Shown here in pieces: positions 7,125 to 16,149 of a DNA stretch of 31,495 nt. The DNA comes from CAZKBP01 sp964551015. GTDB lineage: Bacteria > Bacteroidota > Bacteroidia > Cytophagales > Microscillaceae. The stretch covers positions 1-31,495 of the forward strand of contig CAZKBP010000050.1 in the NCBI GenBank assembly GCA_964551015.1. Direction: 5' to 3'. The notes beneath the pieces are model-generated. The model was given only the letters and a program-made list of their open reading frames with translations, was not told the DNA's origin and made no database searches. How positions within the stretch are numbered: the stretch's first letter is position 1; the number at the start of each line of letters is the position of its first letter. The position numbers were made by a program, and so were the translations under genes.

Positions 7125-9848
7125 ATGAAACAACAGTTCTCCGGGCTTTCTCAAGCGGAGGTTCAGCGGGCTCGCGAAGTTTACGGATCTAATGAACTAG
7201 CTGCTCCACAAAGAGAAAGTTTTTGGCACAAATTTGTTCAAAACTTCAAAAGCCCCATCATTCTCATCCTCTGTGTGGCTTTGGGCATCGTGTTGCTGCT
7301 TTCTTTCTTCGAGCTGAGCGAATGGTACGAAACCGTGGCGATTGCTTTCGCTGTATTGCTGGCTACACTCGTTTCTACCCTTTCCGAATATCGGAATGAA
7401 AGCTCTTTTCAAAAACTACAGTCCGAAGCCACCGCAATTGAGAGTCGGGTATATCGTGAGGCACAATTACTTGAGATACCCATTTCAGAGATTGTCGTTG
7501 GTGACTTGGTCATGCTCCAAGCTGGTGATCAAATTCCAGCCGATGGCCAAATTTTTCAAGGAGAGATCAAGGTCAATCAAGCCTCTTTGAATGGAGAAGC
7601 GGAACTGGTCACCAAAACAACCGCTGAGGTCAAAAATACAAATCAGGCAGAAGAACGGGATTTTCTTAATCCTCACTTGGTTTTCAGGGGTACTACCGTA
7701 GAAGAGGGGGAAGCCATCATGCAGGTGGAAGCCGTGGGTAGGCAAACTTTTTATGGGCAATTGGCACGTGAGTTAGCCGTTTCGGATGATCGCCCCTCCC
7801 CTTTGCAAGTCAAACTCAAGGGCTTGGCTCGTCTCATCAGTCAATTTGGTTACTGGGGGGCGAGCCTGATTGCGATTTTTTTCATGTTTAACAAAATCAT
7901 CGTAGCAAACGCCTATGATCCTGAGAAAATAGCTCAATATCTCTCGCAAGCCGAGTTGGTGTTTAAAGATGTCTTGGATGCTTGTGTGTTGGCAATCATC
8001 ATCATGGTCGCGGCGGTTCCCGAAGGACTTCCGATGATGATTGCCATTGTGCTCTCACTAAATATGCGCAAAATGCTTGAGGCTAAGGTATTGGTTCGCA
8101 AGCTTCTGGGAATCGAGACGGCTGGTAGTTTGAACTTACTTTTTTCGGATAAAACAGGAACTATCACGCGGGGAGAATTAAAGGCCGAGCTTTTCCTGAC
8201 GGGGGAGCAGACGAGCTATGACCAATATATATCCATTCCTTCTCCTTTGAAAGACTTGTTAAGGGTGGCTATTTTGGAAAATAGCTTCGCTGGTCTTTCT
8301 GCCGAGGGGGAGGCCATTGGCGGAAATACCTCGGAAAGAGCCCTTATGGGTTGGGTGAGTCGGGAAGAACGCTTGGCACAGGCCGCCTCTGAAACCAAGA
8401 CCATTTCTACGATTCCTTTTAACAGTAGTCAAAAATTTTCTGCCTCTACCGTGCAGGGAGGCAAGGTATTTACCCAGCTATTCGGCCAAGCTCAAATGAG
8501 CTTCGTCAAAGGAGCTACCGAAATCGTACTACAACGTTGTACGCATTATTACGATCACGAAGGAAAATCTCATCCCTTCCATGATCTCACTGTCATTTTA
8601 GAAAAAGCCGACGATCTGGCCGATACAGGCATCAGGCTAATTGCCATCGCGGTTTCCGCCCAAGACCTCTCTGGCCTGCCTGGCCTGCCTGACGAACTGA
8701 CTTTGGTTGGCATCCTAGGCATCCGAGACGGTATTCGAGCCGAATCTAAAGAAGCCATCCGAAGAATGCACAAGGCTGGCATCCAAATAGTCATGATCAC
8801 AGGCGACCGCAAAGGCACTGCGCTGGCCATTGCCCGAGAAGTAGATTTAATCCGCCCAGAAGAGGAGATGGTCGTGCTCACCTCCAAGGAATTGAATCAG
8901 CACAGCGACGAGGAGATTGAAGCCTTACTCCCACGATTGAGAGTGGTGGCACGGGCTTTACCCACCGATAAGAGTCGTTTGGTAAGAATCGCCAAAAAAC
9001 TGGGGAAAGTAGTGGGCATGACCGGAGACGGAGTCAACGATGCGGCTGCCCTCAAGCAGGCCGATGTGGGTTTCGCAATGGGTAGTGGCTCTGAGGTTGC
9101 CAAGGAGGCAGGCGATATTGTGATTATGGATGATAATTTTGCCTCGCTCGGTCAGGCGGTAGTCTATGGGCGTACCATTTTCAAATCCATCCGTAAGTTT
9201 ATTATTTTTCAGCTAACCGTCAACTTGGCAGCAGTGCTGACTGTTTTCTTAGGGCCTTTTTTGGGAGTAGATTTCCCACTGACCATCATTCAAATTTTAT
9301 GGATCAATATCATCATGGATACCTTAGCGGCCATCGCCTTTGGTGGTGAGCCTGCGCTACTGGCATACATGGAAGAACCACCCGTGGCGCGGAAGGCTTC
9401 TATCCTGAATCTAAATATGATCTCGGCGATTTTGGTAGGGGGCATTTACACGAGTGCCTTTTCCTTGTTTTTTTTGAAGCTGGATTGGGGCGATGCCTTT
9501 TTTTATCGGGAAGGAGTTTATAATTGGGCCGTACATTTATCGGCTTTCTTTAATCTATTTATTTTCCTAATCATATTCAATGCTTTCAACGCGAGGACAG
9601 AGAATTATCACTTGGGAGCACATCTGCATCTAAACCGAGGTTTTATTTATATTTTGACCATGATTATCACCTTGCAGATCATTTTTACTTATTTGGGAGG
9701 AGACATTCTTCGCACCGTCCCATTGACAGCGAGTGAATGGGGATTAGTACTGGCCTTGGCTTCTACGATCTTGCCCGTAGACTTATTGAGGAAATTTTTA
9801 TTTCGTCAATTTCTAGCGCGACAGCAGGACGTTTTCTACAAGAACTGA
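7125..9848 (+). CDS. Calcium-translocating P-type ATPase, PMCA-type
   Basis: A 907-residue P-type ATPase that exports cations, most likely Ca2+, from the cytoplasm at the cost of ATP. Visible signatures: N-terminal cation-ATPase segment (GLSQAEVQRAREVYGSNEL), actuator loop NGEA with the catalytic Glu at 158, ion-binding PEGLP at 299-303 on M4, phosphorylation motif DKTGT with Asp342, hinge TGDGVNDAAALKQADVGFAMG starting at 633, and a C-terminal six-helix region beginning near FIIFQLTVNLAAVLTVF. PEGLP and the M5/M6 segment NIIMDTLAAIAFGGEP fit type II Ca2+ pumps of the PMCA class. The usual TGES of the actuator is NGEA; the Glu is kept. It is flanked by a terminator and a candidate -7 box, so it is probably monocistronic. 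Confidence 0.93.
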   Translation: MKQQFSGLSQAEVQRAREVYGSNELAAPQRESFWHKFVQNFKSPIILILCVALGIVLLLSFFELSEWYETVAIAFAVLLATLVSTLSEYRNESSFQKLQSEATAIESRVYREAQLLEIPISEIVVGDLVMLQAGDQIPADGQIFQGEIKVNQASLNGEAELVTKTTAEVKNTNQAEERDFLNPHLVFRGTTVEEGEAIMQVEAVGRQTFYGQLARELAVSDDRPSPLQVKLKGLARLISQFGYWGASLIAIFFMFNKIIVANAYDPEKIAQYLSQAELVFKDVLDACVLAIIIMVAAVPEGLPMMIAIVLSLNMRKMLEAKVLVRKLLGIETAGSLNLLFSDKTGTITRGELKAELFLTGEQTSYDQYISIPSPLKDLLRVAILENSFAGLSAEGEAIGGNTSERALMGWVSREERLAQAASETKTISTIPFNSSQKFSASTVQGGKVFTQLFGQAQMSFVKGATEIVLQRCTHYYDHEGKSHPFHDLTVILEKADDLADTGIRLIAIAVSAQDLSGLPGLPDELTLVGILGIRDGIRAESKEAIRRMHKAGIQIVMITGDRKGTALAIAREVDLIRPEEEMVVLTSKELNQHSDEEIEALLPRLRVVARALPTDKSRLVRIAKKLGKVVGMTGDGVNDAAALKQADVGFAMGSGSEVAKEAGDIVIMDDNFASLGQAVVYGRTIFKSIRKFIIFQLTVNLAAVLTVFLGPFLGVDFPLTIIQILWINIIMDTLAAIAFGGEPALLAYMEEPPVARKASILNLNMISAILVGGIYTSAFSLFFLKLDWGDAFFYREGVYNWAVHLSAFFNLFIFLIIFNAFNARTENYHLGAHLHLNRGFIYILTMIITLQIIFTYLGGDILRTVPLTASEWGLVLALASTILPVDLLRKFLFRQFLARQQDVFYKN

Positions 9849-9882
9849 TCAACGATGACGGAAAGTGGTCTTGATGATTTTC

Positions 9883-10359
9883 TTAGTTTTTATCACCACG
9901 GGCACGGATAATCTCGGTGATCATCATTACCAAGAATATAAAAAAGAATACCCACTCTATTCGGCAGGTAGGAGTCTGAGGTACCTGAGAAAGAGGCGTC
10001 ACTCCCAGACTTATCCACGAGTCCTGCTTTTGGACTTCTACTTCATAGAAACAATCTTGGGCAACATCTTGAAGCTGAGATAGACTTTCTGAAATCGTTT
10101 GTTTCCCTTGAGCATTGAGATTTGAGCCATCAAAACAGCTTGCTTTGAGTTTTAGGATTTTTTGATGAACCATCTCCTCCCGCTGTTTGGTTTGATGAAT
10201 ACGCAAGCGGACAGTTACTAATTGATCTATTTCACTGGATAAATTTGCGGAGCTGTAAGACATCGCTTGGTAATCTGAAATGGAAGCGACTTGGCTCCAA
10301 GTGAGATTAGGACATAAAAGGAAACCTAAATATAGACAGTAATAGGATTTGAATTGCAT
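9883..10359 (-). CDS. Small secreted protein with C-terminal membrane anchor, unknown function
   Basis: 158 residues that match no family I recognise. The N-terminus is a plausible signal peptide (MQFKSYYCLYLGFLLCPNLTWS, cleavage near 22). The middle is polar and partly helical, with three or four cysteines. The C-terminus is a strong hydrophobic helix (WVFFFIFLVMMITEII) followed by a positive tail RARGDKN, suggesting a type I membrane topology with a periplasmic domain. It converges with the Ca2+ ATPase gene, whose stop is 34 bp away. Signal peptide plus tail anchor in one frame makes chance unlikely, but no homology is visible. Confidence 0.6.
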   Translation of the reverse strand: MQFKSYYCLYLGFLLCPNLTWSQVASISDYQAMSYSSANLSSEIDQLVTVRLRIHQTKQREEMVHQKILKLKASCFDGSNLNAQGKQTISESLSQLQDVAQDCFYEVEVQKQDSWISLGVTPLSQVPQTPTCRIEWVFFFIFLVMMITEIIRARGDKN

Positions 10360-10510
10360 AGTTTAGCCTTAACGTTAAACTGATTTAAATACTAGTTCTT
10401 AGAGGTTTTCTTGAAATATTCTTGAGAGCGTCTCAGCGGAGAATACACTCAGGCGATTGCCTGTTATCTTGACGATTTATATTTCGCTTGCCCTCATCAA
10501 AAAGGACATG

Positions 10511-10690
10511 CTAGCGTACATTTAACTCGAGCAAATTGATGTCTATTCCCGAGCGAATTTCTTCCAGCGACGTGAGTGAAGAAGTGGAAGCCTTCTCCTG
10601 ACCCTGAAGTTTATCCTCAACAACTAATATGAATAATAGGCATCCTGAGATGAGGATCGTCGTGCGGATTAGATTTTGCTTTCGTTTCAT
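10511..10690 (-). CDS. Very small membrane protein, unknown
   Basis: A possible 59-residue protein: basic start MKRKQNLIRT, hydrophobic helix (TILISGCLLFILVV), then a short polar tail (LQGQEKASTSSLTSLEE). The frame extends 12 bases further to a TTG, but ATG 10690 gives the normal basic N-region and was chosen. It lies 151 bp upstream of the other minus-strand gene (ending side 9883), so the two might share a transcript. A small caggc-gatt-gcctg hairpin near 10450-10463 lies between them. It could equally be a chance frame. Confidence 0.35.
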   Translation of the reverse strand: MKRKQNLIRTTILISGCLLFILVVEDKLQGQEKASTSSLTSLEEIRSGIDINLLELNVR

Positions 10691-11080
10691 GCTAATTTTC
10701 AATGAGTTAGTTGCGTTTAGATGATTGATTGCTTACATTCTAAATTACGATGCTTAGCCCAAGAGGAACTAAAGAATCCGACCAACGACCAAGTTTCCTG
10801 TACCAGCAACCAACCTGCGCGAAACGAAATACTAGAAATGCTATCTATGGCAAAATCTTAGCCTAGAAACACCTTCATTTTCTAAGGTTTTGCTCATTAC
10901 TCCTCGGTCAAGCCTCCCTCTGACTATGAAGTAAAAAATGAGGCATTGGCGTATTCATAAACTTTACCAAAGAGGCTGGAAAAAATAAGCTCCACGCAGG
11001 AGATGATGCATACTTTTTGCCCAGAGCATAAAAATCCTTAACTTATCCGCGTTTCATCACTTACTTAACTGAGATGTGTT
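10691..11080. other. Intergenic gap before the kinase gene
   Basis: About 390 bases between a minus-strand small gene and the plus-strand histidine kinase. It must contain the divergent control region for the kinase. I see no convincing TAnnTTTG box, long hairpin, repeat or RNA gene. The closest to a -7 box is tactttttg near 11010, which is one base too long. Confidence 0.5.
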
Positions 11081-12727
11081 ATGAGAAATTGGCTCATTTT
11101 CTGTTACTTGCTCTGCCTTTCTAGTACCTCCTGGGCTCAAACCACGACCCTAAAAGGTATTATCATTGATAAAAAAACCAAGAAAGCCGTGGCAGGAGCT
11201 CGTGTTTATATAGATGCCTACGCGTCACGGGCTAGCGTGAGCGATGTCAATGGGAATTTCACATTGACTATTCCCGAAGCATTGGCCTCAGCCGAAGAGA
11301 TTAAAATCTACATTCAGCCCCCGGGTCAAGAGGAAATCCGCATACCTCGTCTGGTCAAACCCTCTGGCAATATTGCGCAATTTCCCATCTATTTGCCCAA
11401 AAAAGAAATTACCAGCGAAACTCCTAGCGCTGAAAATTTGCCCGATCAAGAACCACTTAATACAGATAAAATGGAGGAAACTTCCCCTACTGAGGAGGAA
11501 GTTTCTGCTCAACCAAGCGAGGTGAATCAAGATCAAGAACAAGCATCCGAAACCCTCGTCAGTTCCTCAGCAGATTCTTCGGAAACCCTCTCCAAGATAT
11601 CTGCGCTCGAGCACGCGCTGAGTGATCTCAAAAACCGACTCCAACAGGAAAAACAAGCAGTGATGCAACGTTCTGAAATGATTAAAGAGAAAATTAGCGT
11701 CATTTCCAACCAATTACGCGTCAATCAAGAAATCTCTCCCCAAGAACGTGAAACACTCATCGAGAGACTGGAAGAACTCGAGAAACAACTTCAGGAGAAT
11801 GTACTTGCCTACCAACGCTTGCAACAGACCGCTCAGGACGAAATCAATGAGATTAAAGAACTCATTGGTGCCAAAGAGTTTGTGATTCCCTGGAATGTTA
11901 TCTTGTTTTTATTGGGCATCATCTTGGTGCTCACGATCATTGCCCTCGTATCTTTTAATATCGCCCGACGTTTCCGCAGACAAAGCCGCCAACTCTCCCA
12001 GATGCTCAGCAAAGTTAACCAGCAGAATGAAGAAATTAACCAACAAAATCACGAGATCAACTCTCAGAACGAAGAATTAGCCGCCCAGCGAGATCAATTG
12101 GCCGAGTTGAGTGATCGCCTGAGGCTGTCTCTCGAAGAAGTTCACCACCGTGTAAAAAATCACCTTCAGCGTACCAGCAGTCTCCTCGATCTTTCCATGA
12201 ATCAAGATCGTAGCCTCGAACAAATTGTCAATGACATTCGAGGGCGTATTTACTCGATGGCACTTATTCATAAAAAGCTTCAAAATACAGAGCGACTCGA
12301 TCAAGTCAATCTAAGGGATTACATCGAGGAGCTTGTGCATTCAGTAGCCGACACCTTCCGCCCTCCTGACAAGCAGATCACCTGCCATACCTCCATTGCC
12401 GAAGTATCTTTGGATATTTCCACTTCTACTGACTTGGGTTTGATTGTGAATGAGTTGGTATCTAATGCTTACAAATATGCTTTTGTAGATCGTACTGAGG
12501 GCAAGATCGAGGTCATTATTCCCAATCCTCAAGGTGAAGAGTATGAATTGATCGTCAAAGACAACGGGGTGGGACTGCCTTCTGATTTGGATATAGAAAA
12601 TGCCGACTCGTTGGGTTTGAGCCTCACCCACGGCCTGGCCGAAAGAATGGAAGGCAAAGTAAAGGCAGAATCAAGGCTGGGCACTACTTTTAAAGTTTCG
12701 TTTAAGAACAGGTATTCTCTAATTTAG
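11081..12727 (+). CDS. Sensor histidine kinase (HisKA_2) with periplasmic CarboxypepD_reg-like domain
   Basis: A 548-residue inner-membrane sensor kinase. Order: signal peptide or first helix (MRNWLIFCYLLCLSSTSWA), a carboxypeptidase regulatory-like beta-sandwich at about 22-105 (LKGIIIDKKTKKAVAGARVYIDA...VSDVNGNFTL), a Ser/Glu-rich linker, a coiled coil at about 170-262, a transmembrane helix at about 270-291, a cytoplasmic coiled coil rich in Asn/Gln/Glu (about 300-345), HisKA_2 with EVHHRVKNHLQ (phospho-acceptor probably His356), and an HATPase domain with the N box starting at Asn457 (NELVSNAYKYAF), the G1 box DNGVGLP and GTTF. The LytTR regulator starts 31 bp downstream, its likely partner. 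A CarboxypepD_reg-like module as the input domain suggests sensing of an envelope or outer-membrane ligand; the ligand is unknown. Confidence 0.9.
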   Translation: MRNWLIFCYLLCLSSTSWAQTTTLKGIIIDKKTKKAVAGARVYIDAYASRASVSDVNGNFTLTIPEALASAEEIKIYIQPPGQEEIRIPRLVKPSGNIAQFPIYLPKKEITSETPSAENLPDQEPLNTDKMEETSPTEEEVSAQPSEVNQDQEQASETLVSSSADSSETLSKISALEHALSDLKNRLQQEKQAVMQRSEMIKEKISVISNQLRVNQEISPQERETLIERLEELEKQLQENVLAYQRLQQTAQDEINEIKELIGAKEFVIPWNVILFLLGIILVLTIIALVSFNIARRFRRQSRQLSQMLSKVNQQNEEINQQNHEINSQNEELAAQRDQLAELSDRLRLSLEEVHHRVKNHLQRTSSLLDLSMNQDRSLEQIVNDIRGRIYSMALIHKKLQNTERLDQVNLRDYIEELVHSVADTFRPPDKQITCHTSIAEVSLDISTSTDLGLIVNELVSNAYKYAFVDRTEGKIEVIIPNPQGEEYELIVKDNGVGLPSDLDIENADSLGLSLTHGLAERMEGKVKAESRLGTTFKVSFKNRYSLI

Positions 12728-12758
12728 GAGTTCATTCCAATCTAAAAATATCAAATCT

Positions 12759-13490
12759 ATGGATCAGGTCAAAATACTCATTGTGGAAGATGATATCGTG
12801 CAATCGCTCAAAATGGCTCAGGATTTAAAAAGTATGAACTATCAGGTAGTAGGAAGAGCAGTGAATGCCCAGAAAGCTATGGAATTGATCTTGCAGGAAT
12901 CCCCTGACCTGATCTTGGTAGATATTAACCTCACCGGGCGTCCTGGCGATTATACAGGCATTGCCTTGGGTAAGCAAATTACGGAGAAGCATGCCCTGCC
13001 GTTTATCTACATCACCGCAATGGAAGATAATGCTACTTTTCAAAATGCCATCTCGTCCAAGCCCCAGCATTATATTGTCAAACCCTATCGCAAAGAAGAA
13101 CTATACCGAGCAATTGAAATCGCGATGCTCAATTTTGTGCAAACCGCTGAACCGGCCACTCCGGATGATTTTATCGTGGTCAAGGACAATCATTACCTGA
13201 GAAAAATTTTCTTTAAAGATATTACCTGGATTGAAGCCGCCAAAGATTTAAAAAAAATTCATACCACCAAAACCAACCATTTTGCGGTAGCATGGGCTAC
13301 TATGGAAGAACTAGAAGAAAAGCTAAAAGCAGATACCTTCGTGCGTATCCATCGCTCCTACATCGTCAACTTAGACCATGTTTCTCGCTACAAAGGCGGG
13401 TATGTGCATATACTCGATGAAAAAATCTCTGTGGGCAGAGCTTATAAAGATAATTTAAACCAAAAATTGGAGCAGAGAAATTTGCTTTGA
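12759..13490 (+). CDS. LytTR-family response regulator
   Basis: A 243-residue two-domain regulator. The receiver domain (about 1-125) has the acidic pocket E10-D11-D12, phospho-acceptor Asp55 (LILVDINLTG), the switch Thr in YITAMED and the conserved Lys in YIVKPY. The LytTR DNA-binding domain (about 140-240) has the typical FFKDITWIEAAKDLKKIHT, F.RIHRSYIVNLDHV and VGRAYKDNL. It lies 31 bp after the HisKA_2 kinase in the same orientation, so phosphotransfer from that kinase is the natural inference. LytTR proteins usually bind paired direct repeats upstream of their targets; no such pair was identified here. It converges with the epimerase gene. Confidence 0.93.
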   Translation: MDQVKILIVEDDIVQSLKMAQDLKSMNYQVVGRAVNAQKAMELILQESPDLILVDINLTGRPGDYTGIALGKQITEKHALPFIYITAMEDNATFQNAISSKPQHYIVKPYRKEELYRAIEIAMLNFVQTAEPATPDDFIVVKDNHYLRKIFFKDITWIEAAKDLKKIHTTKTNHFAVAWATMEELEEKLKADTFVRIHRSYIVNLDHVSRYKGGYVHILDEKISVGRAYKDNLNQKLEQRNLL

Positions 13491-13540
13491 TTTATTCCAA
13501 GAAAAAGCATCATCTCCCCCGCTTAGCACCTGAAATCTAA

Positions 13541-14215
13541 TTAATCCTCCACCTCAATTTGCTTCAGCTTGACAATGGTTTCTTTGGGGCTTTCGGAACT
13601 AAACACGAAATTACCCGCCACCAATACATCGCCTCCCGCCGCCACAATGGCTTCGGCATTGGTTTGGTTAACCCCTCCGTCAATCTCGATCAGCGTATCG
13701 GCTCGCTTGACCTCGATCAAGGTACGAAGTTTGGAGATTTTGTTAAGGCTGTTTTGGATGAATTTCTGCCCTCCAAAGCCGGGATTCACTGACATCAAAC
13801 AGACCACATCGATCATCGTAATGACTTCTTCCAATACATTCACTGGAGTATGTGGATTGATCGCCACACCTGCTTTACAGCCCAGGGCTTTGATTTCTTC
13901 TAAGGTGCGATGCAAATGTGGACAAGCTTCATAATGTACGGAGATAATTTGCGCACCAGCCTGCTGAAAAGCCTGCAGATATTTTTCAGGTTCCACGATC
14001 ATCAAATGCACGTCCAAAGGCTTGCGGGCGTGCTGATGAATCGCTTCACAGACGGGCACTCCAAAAGAAATATTCGGCACGAAACGCCCATCCATAATAT
14101 CCAAATGAATCCAATCAGCTTCACTTTCATTGAGCATTTCAATCGTGGTTTGCAAATTGGCAAAATCAGAAGCCAGCATCGAAGGAGCAACTAGAATTTG
14201 GTCGTGTGGTCGCAT
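13541..14215 (-). CDS. rpe: Ribulose-phosphate 3-epimerase
   Basis: A 224-residue (beta/alpha)8 enzyme that interconverts D-ribulose 5-phosphate and D-xylulose 5-phosphate in the pentose phosphate pathway, in the cytoplasm. All family motifs are present in order: VAPSMLASDFANL, WIHLDIMDGRFVPNISFG, LDVHLMIVEP, SVHYEA, GVAINPHTP, MSVNPGFGGQKFI, LIEIDGGVN and GGDVLVAGNFVF. The frame extends to a TTG at 14224, but ATG 14215 (MRPHDQILVAPS) gives the usual N-terminus and was chosen. Length is normal. It is transcribed alone, converging on the LytTR gene; caaatcta at 14277-14284 reads as TAGATTTG on the minus strand, a possible -7 box. Confidence 0.96.
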   Translation of the reverse strand: MRPHDQILVAPSMLASDFANLQTTIEMLNESEADWIHLDIMDGRFVPNISFGVPVCEAIHQHARKPLDVHLMIVEPEKYLQAFQQAGAQIISVHYEACPHLHRTLEEIKALGCKAGVAINPHTPVNVLEEVITMIDVVCLMSVNPGFGGQKFIQNSLNKISKLRTLIEVKRADTLIEIDGGVNQTNAEAIVAAGGDVLVAGNFVFSSESPKETIVKLKQIEVED

Positions 14216-14373
14216 AAATATCAATGATTTGAGTCGCTTATCTACAAATGAAGCACAAAATTCATACTTTCCCGAACAAATCTAAAATTCAAAGCCCATT
14301 TATCCCCACTCAGACAGAAATTATAGAAAATTCACCCAAAAGACATCAGTATATTACTTTAGAAAAGGATATT

Positions 14374-14403
14374 TTGAATATATATTTAATCCAACTATTT
14401 TTG
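14374..14403 (+). promoter_or_regulatory. Consensus Bacteroidota promoter for the E2 gene
   Basis: TTG at 14374-14376, a spacer of exactly 19 bases, then TATTTTTG (TAnnTTTG) at 14396-14403. This matches the -33/-7 consensus of the Bacteroidota primary sigma factor. A start of transcription near 14410 would leave a leader of about 55 bases before the ATG at 14465. Confidence 0.8.
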
Positions 14404-14464
14404 GATTAACGGTCTTATTTTTTTAAAGCTATCATCTGAAAACAACAAAAACGCATAACATATT

Positions 14465-16147
14465 ATGGCAGAAAAGATCTTGATGCCCAAAATGAGTGAT
14501 ACCATGGAAGAAGGAGTCATCGCCGCCTGGCACAAAAAAGTAGGCGATCAACTCGAGTCTGGCGATGTATTAGCCGAAATTGAAACTGACAAGGCCACCA
14601 TGGAATACGAAGCCTTTGAAGAAGGCACCATCCTCTATCTCGCCGCCGAAGAAGGCGATACCATTGCCGTAGATGGCCTCCTAGCTATCATCGGTGAAGA
14701 AGGAGAAGATTACCAAGCATTACTCAACGATGATAGCGGAGGCGACTCTGCTCCTCAGGAAGAAAGTAAGGCGGCCTCTTCCAACGGCTCCGAATCCAGC
14801 CAAAAAGAAACCCAAACTCAGGTCAAAGACGAACCCAAGGTAACGAACGCCCAAGTGGTGCTCATGCCCAAAATGAGCGATACCATGGAGGAAGGCGTCA
14901 TTGCCGAATGGCACAAAAAGGTGGGCGATCAAGTTTCTACTGGCGACGTACTCGTGGAAATTGAAACTGATAAGGCCACCATGGAATATGAAGCCTTTGA
15001 AGAGGGAACGCTACTCCACATTGTCGCCGAAAGCGGAGAGTCCGTGCCCGTGGATGCTCCGATGTGTGTCATTGGCGAGGAAGGCGCTGACTATGAAGCC
15101 GCTCTGCGCCAACATCAACAAGGAGGTAGCTCCGATGATGGCGGACAGATGCCTGACCCTACTTCCTCTGGTAGCAGTAGCTCGGATAGCAATTCTTCTA
15201 ATGGACAAGGCCAAAAAACTGCCAGCACTACCAGTAGTAGCACCAACGGACGTATTAAAGCTTCTCCCCTTGCCAAAAAGCTTGCCCAAGAAAAAGGCTA
15301 TGATCTTTCTCAAATTGATGGCTCGGGCGATGGTGGCCGCATCGTCAAAAAAGATATCGAGTCTTACGTACCCTCTACTAAAACCGAAGAAAAACCCAAA
15401 CCTGAACCCGCCAAAGCACAGCCCAGCAAGTCGGCTCCCAGCACAGCCTCTATGCCCGTGGGCCAGGAAGATTACGAAGAGCAGCCCGTTTCGCAAATGC
15501 GCAAAACGATCGCGCGTCGCCTGAGTGAGAGTAAATTCACAGCTCCTCACTTCTACCTAACGATGGAAATCGTGATGGACGAAGCCATGGAAACCCGTAA
15601 AAAATTGAATGAAGTCTCTCCCGTGAAAATTTCTTTCAATGATATGATCGTCAAAGCCGCAGCCGTGGCTTTGCGTCAGCATCCGCAGGTAAACGCTGCC
15701 TGGATGGGTGATAAGCTGCGCTTTAATAAACATATCCACGTGGGTGTGGCGGTGGCTGTACCCGAAGGGCTGCTTGTCCCCGTGATTCGCTTTGCTGATG
15801 CCAAGTCACTCTCGCAAATCGCTTCCGAAACCAAAGAACTCGCCCAAAAAGCCAAAGATAAAAAGCTTCAGCCTTCAGAATGGGAAGGCAACACCTTCTC
15901 CGTTTCTAACCTGGGCATGTTCGGCATCGATGAATTTACAGCGATTATCAATCCACCAGATGCCTGTATCCTAGCCATCGGCACGATCAAGCAAACGGCC
16001 GTACCCAAAGACGGGGAACTGGTACTGGGCAACGTGATGAAAGTAACCCTCTCTTGCGATCACCGTGTAGTAGACGGAGCCACAGGAGCCGATTTCCTCA
16101 AAACTTTAAAAGAATTGCTGGAATCGCCCGTAAGAATGCTGGTGTAG
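14465..16147 (+). CDS. pdhC: Pyruvate dehydrogenase E2, dihydrolipoamide acetyltransferase with two lipoyl domains
   Basis: A 560-residue core subunit of the pyruvate dehydrogenase complex; it transfers acetyl groups from lipoamide to CoA. There are two N-terminal lipoyl domains (about 2-78 and 129-205), with lipoylated lysines in ETDKATMEYEAFEEGT at Lys43 and Lys170. They are joined by Ser/Glu/Gln-rich linkers to a peripheral-subunit-binding domain at about 262-300 (IKASPLAKKLAQEKGYDLSQIDGSGDGGRIVKKDIE), a Pro/Lys-rich linker, and the catalytic domain at about 335-560 with HRVVDG (His533, Asp537). The domain set points to the pyruvate rather than the 2-oxoglutarate complex, whose E2 usually has one lipoyl domain. 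The gene is alone here; E1 and E3 are not in the window. A consensus promoter precedes it. Confidence 0.95.
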   Translation: MAEKILMPKMSDTMEEGVIAAWHKKVGDQLESGDVLAEIETDKATMEYEAFEEGTILYLAAEEGDTIAVDGLLAIIGEEGEDYQALLNDDSGGDSAPQEESKAASSNGSESSQKETQTQVKDEPKVTNAQVVLMPKMSDTMEEGVIAEWHKKVGDQVSTGDVLVEIETDKATMEYEAFEEGTLLHIVAESGESVPVDAPMCVIGEEGADYEAALRQHQQGGSSDDGGQMPDPTSSGSSSSDSNSSNGQGQKTASTTSSSTNGRIKASPLAKKLAQEKGYDLSQIDGSGDGGRIVKKDIESYVPSTKTEEKPKPEPAKAQPSKSAPSTASMPVGQEDYEEQPVSQMRKTIARRLSESKFTAPHFYLTMEIVMDEAMETRKKLNEVSPVKISFNDMIVKAAAVALRQHPQVNAAWMGDKLRFNKHIHVGVAVAVPEGLLVPVIRFADAKSLSQIASETKELAQKAKDKKLQPSEWEGNTFSVSNLGMFGIDEFTAIINPPDACILAIGTIKQTAVPKDGELVLGNVMKVTLSCDHRVVDGATGADFLKTLKELLESPVRMLV

Positions 16148-16149
16148 GT

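Noticed and set aside
15011..15550. 179-codon open frame antisense to the E2 gene
   Set aside because: It lies wholly inside a well-supported gene with clear protein motifs; its own translation is low-complexity and lacks family features.
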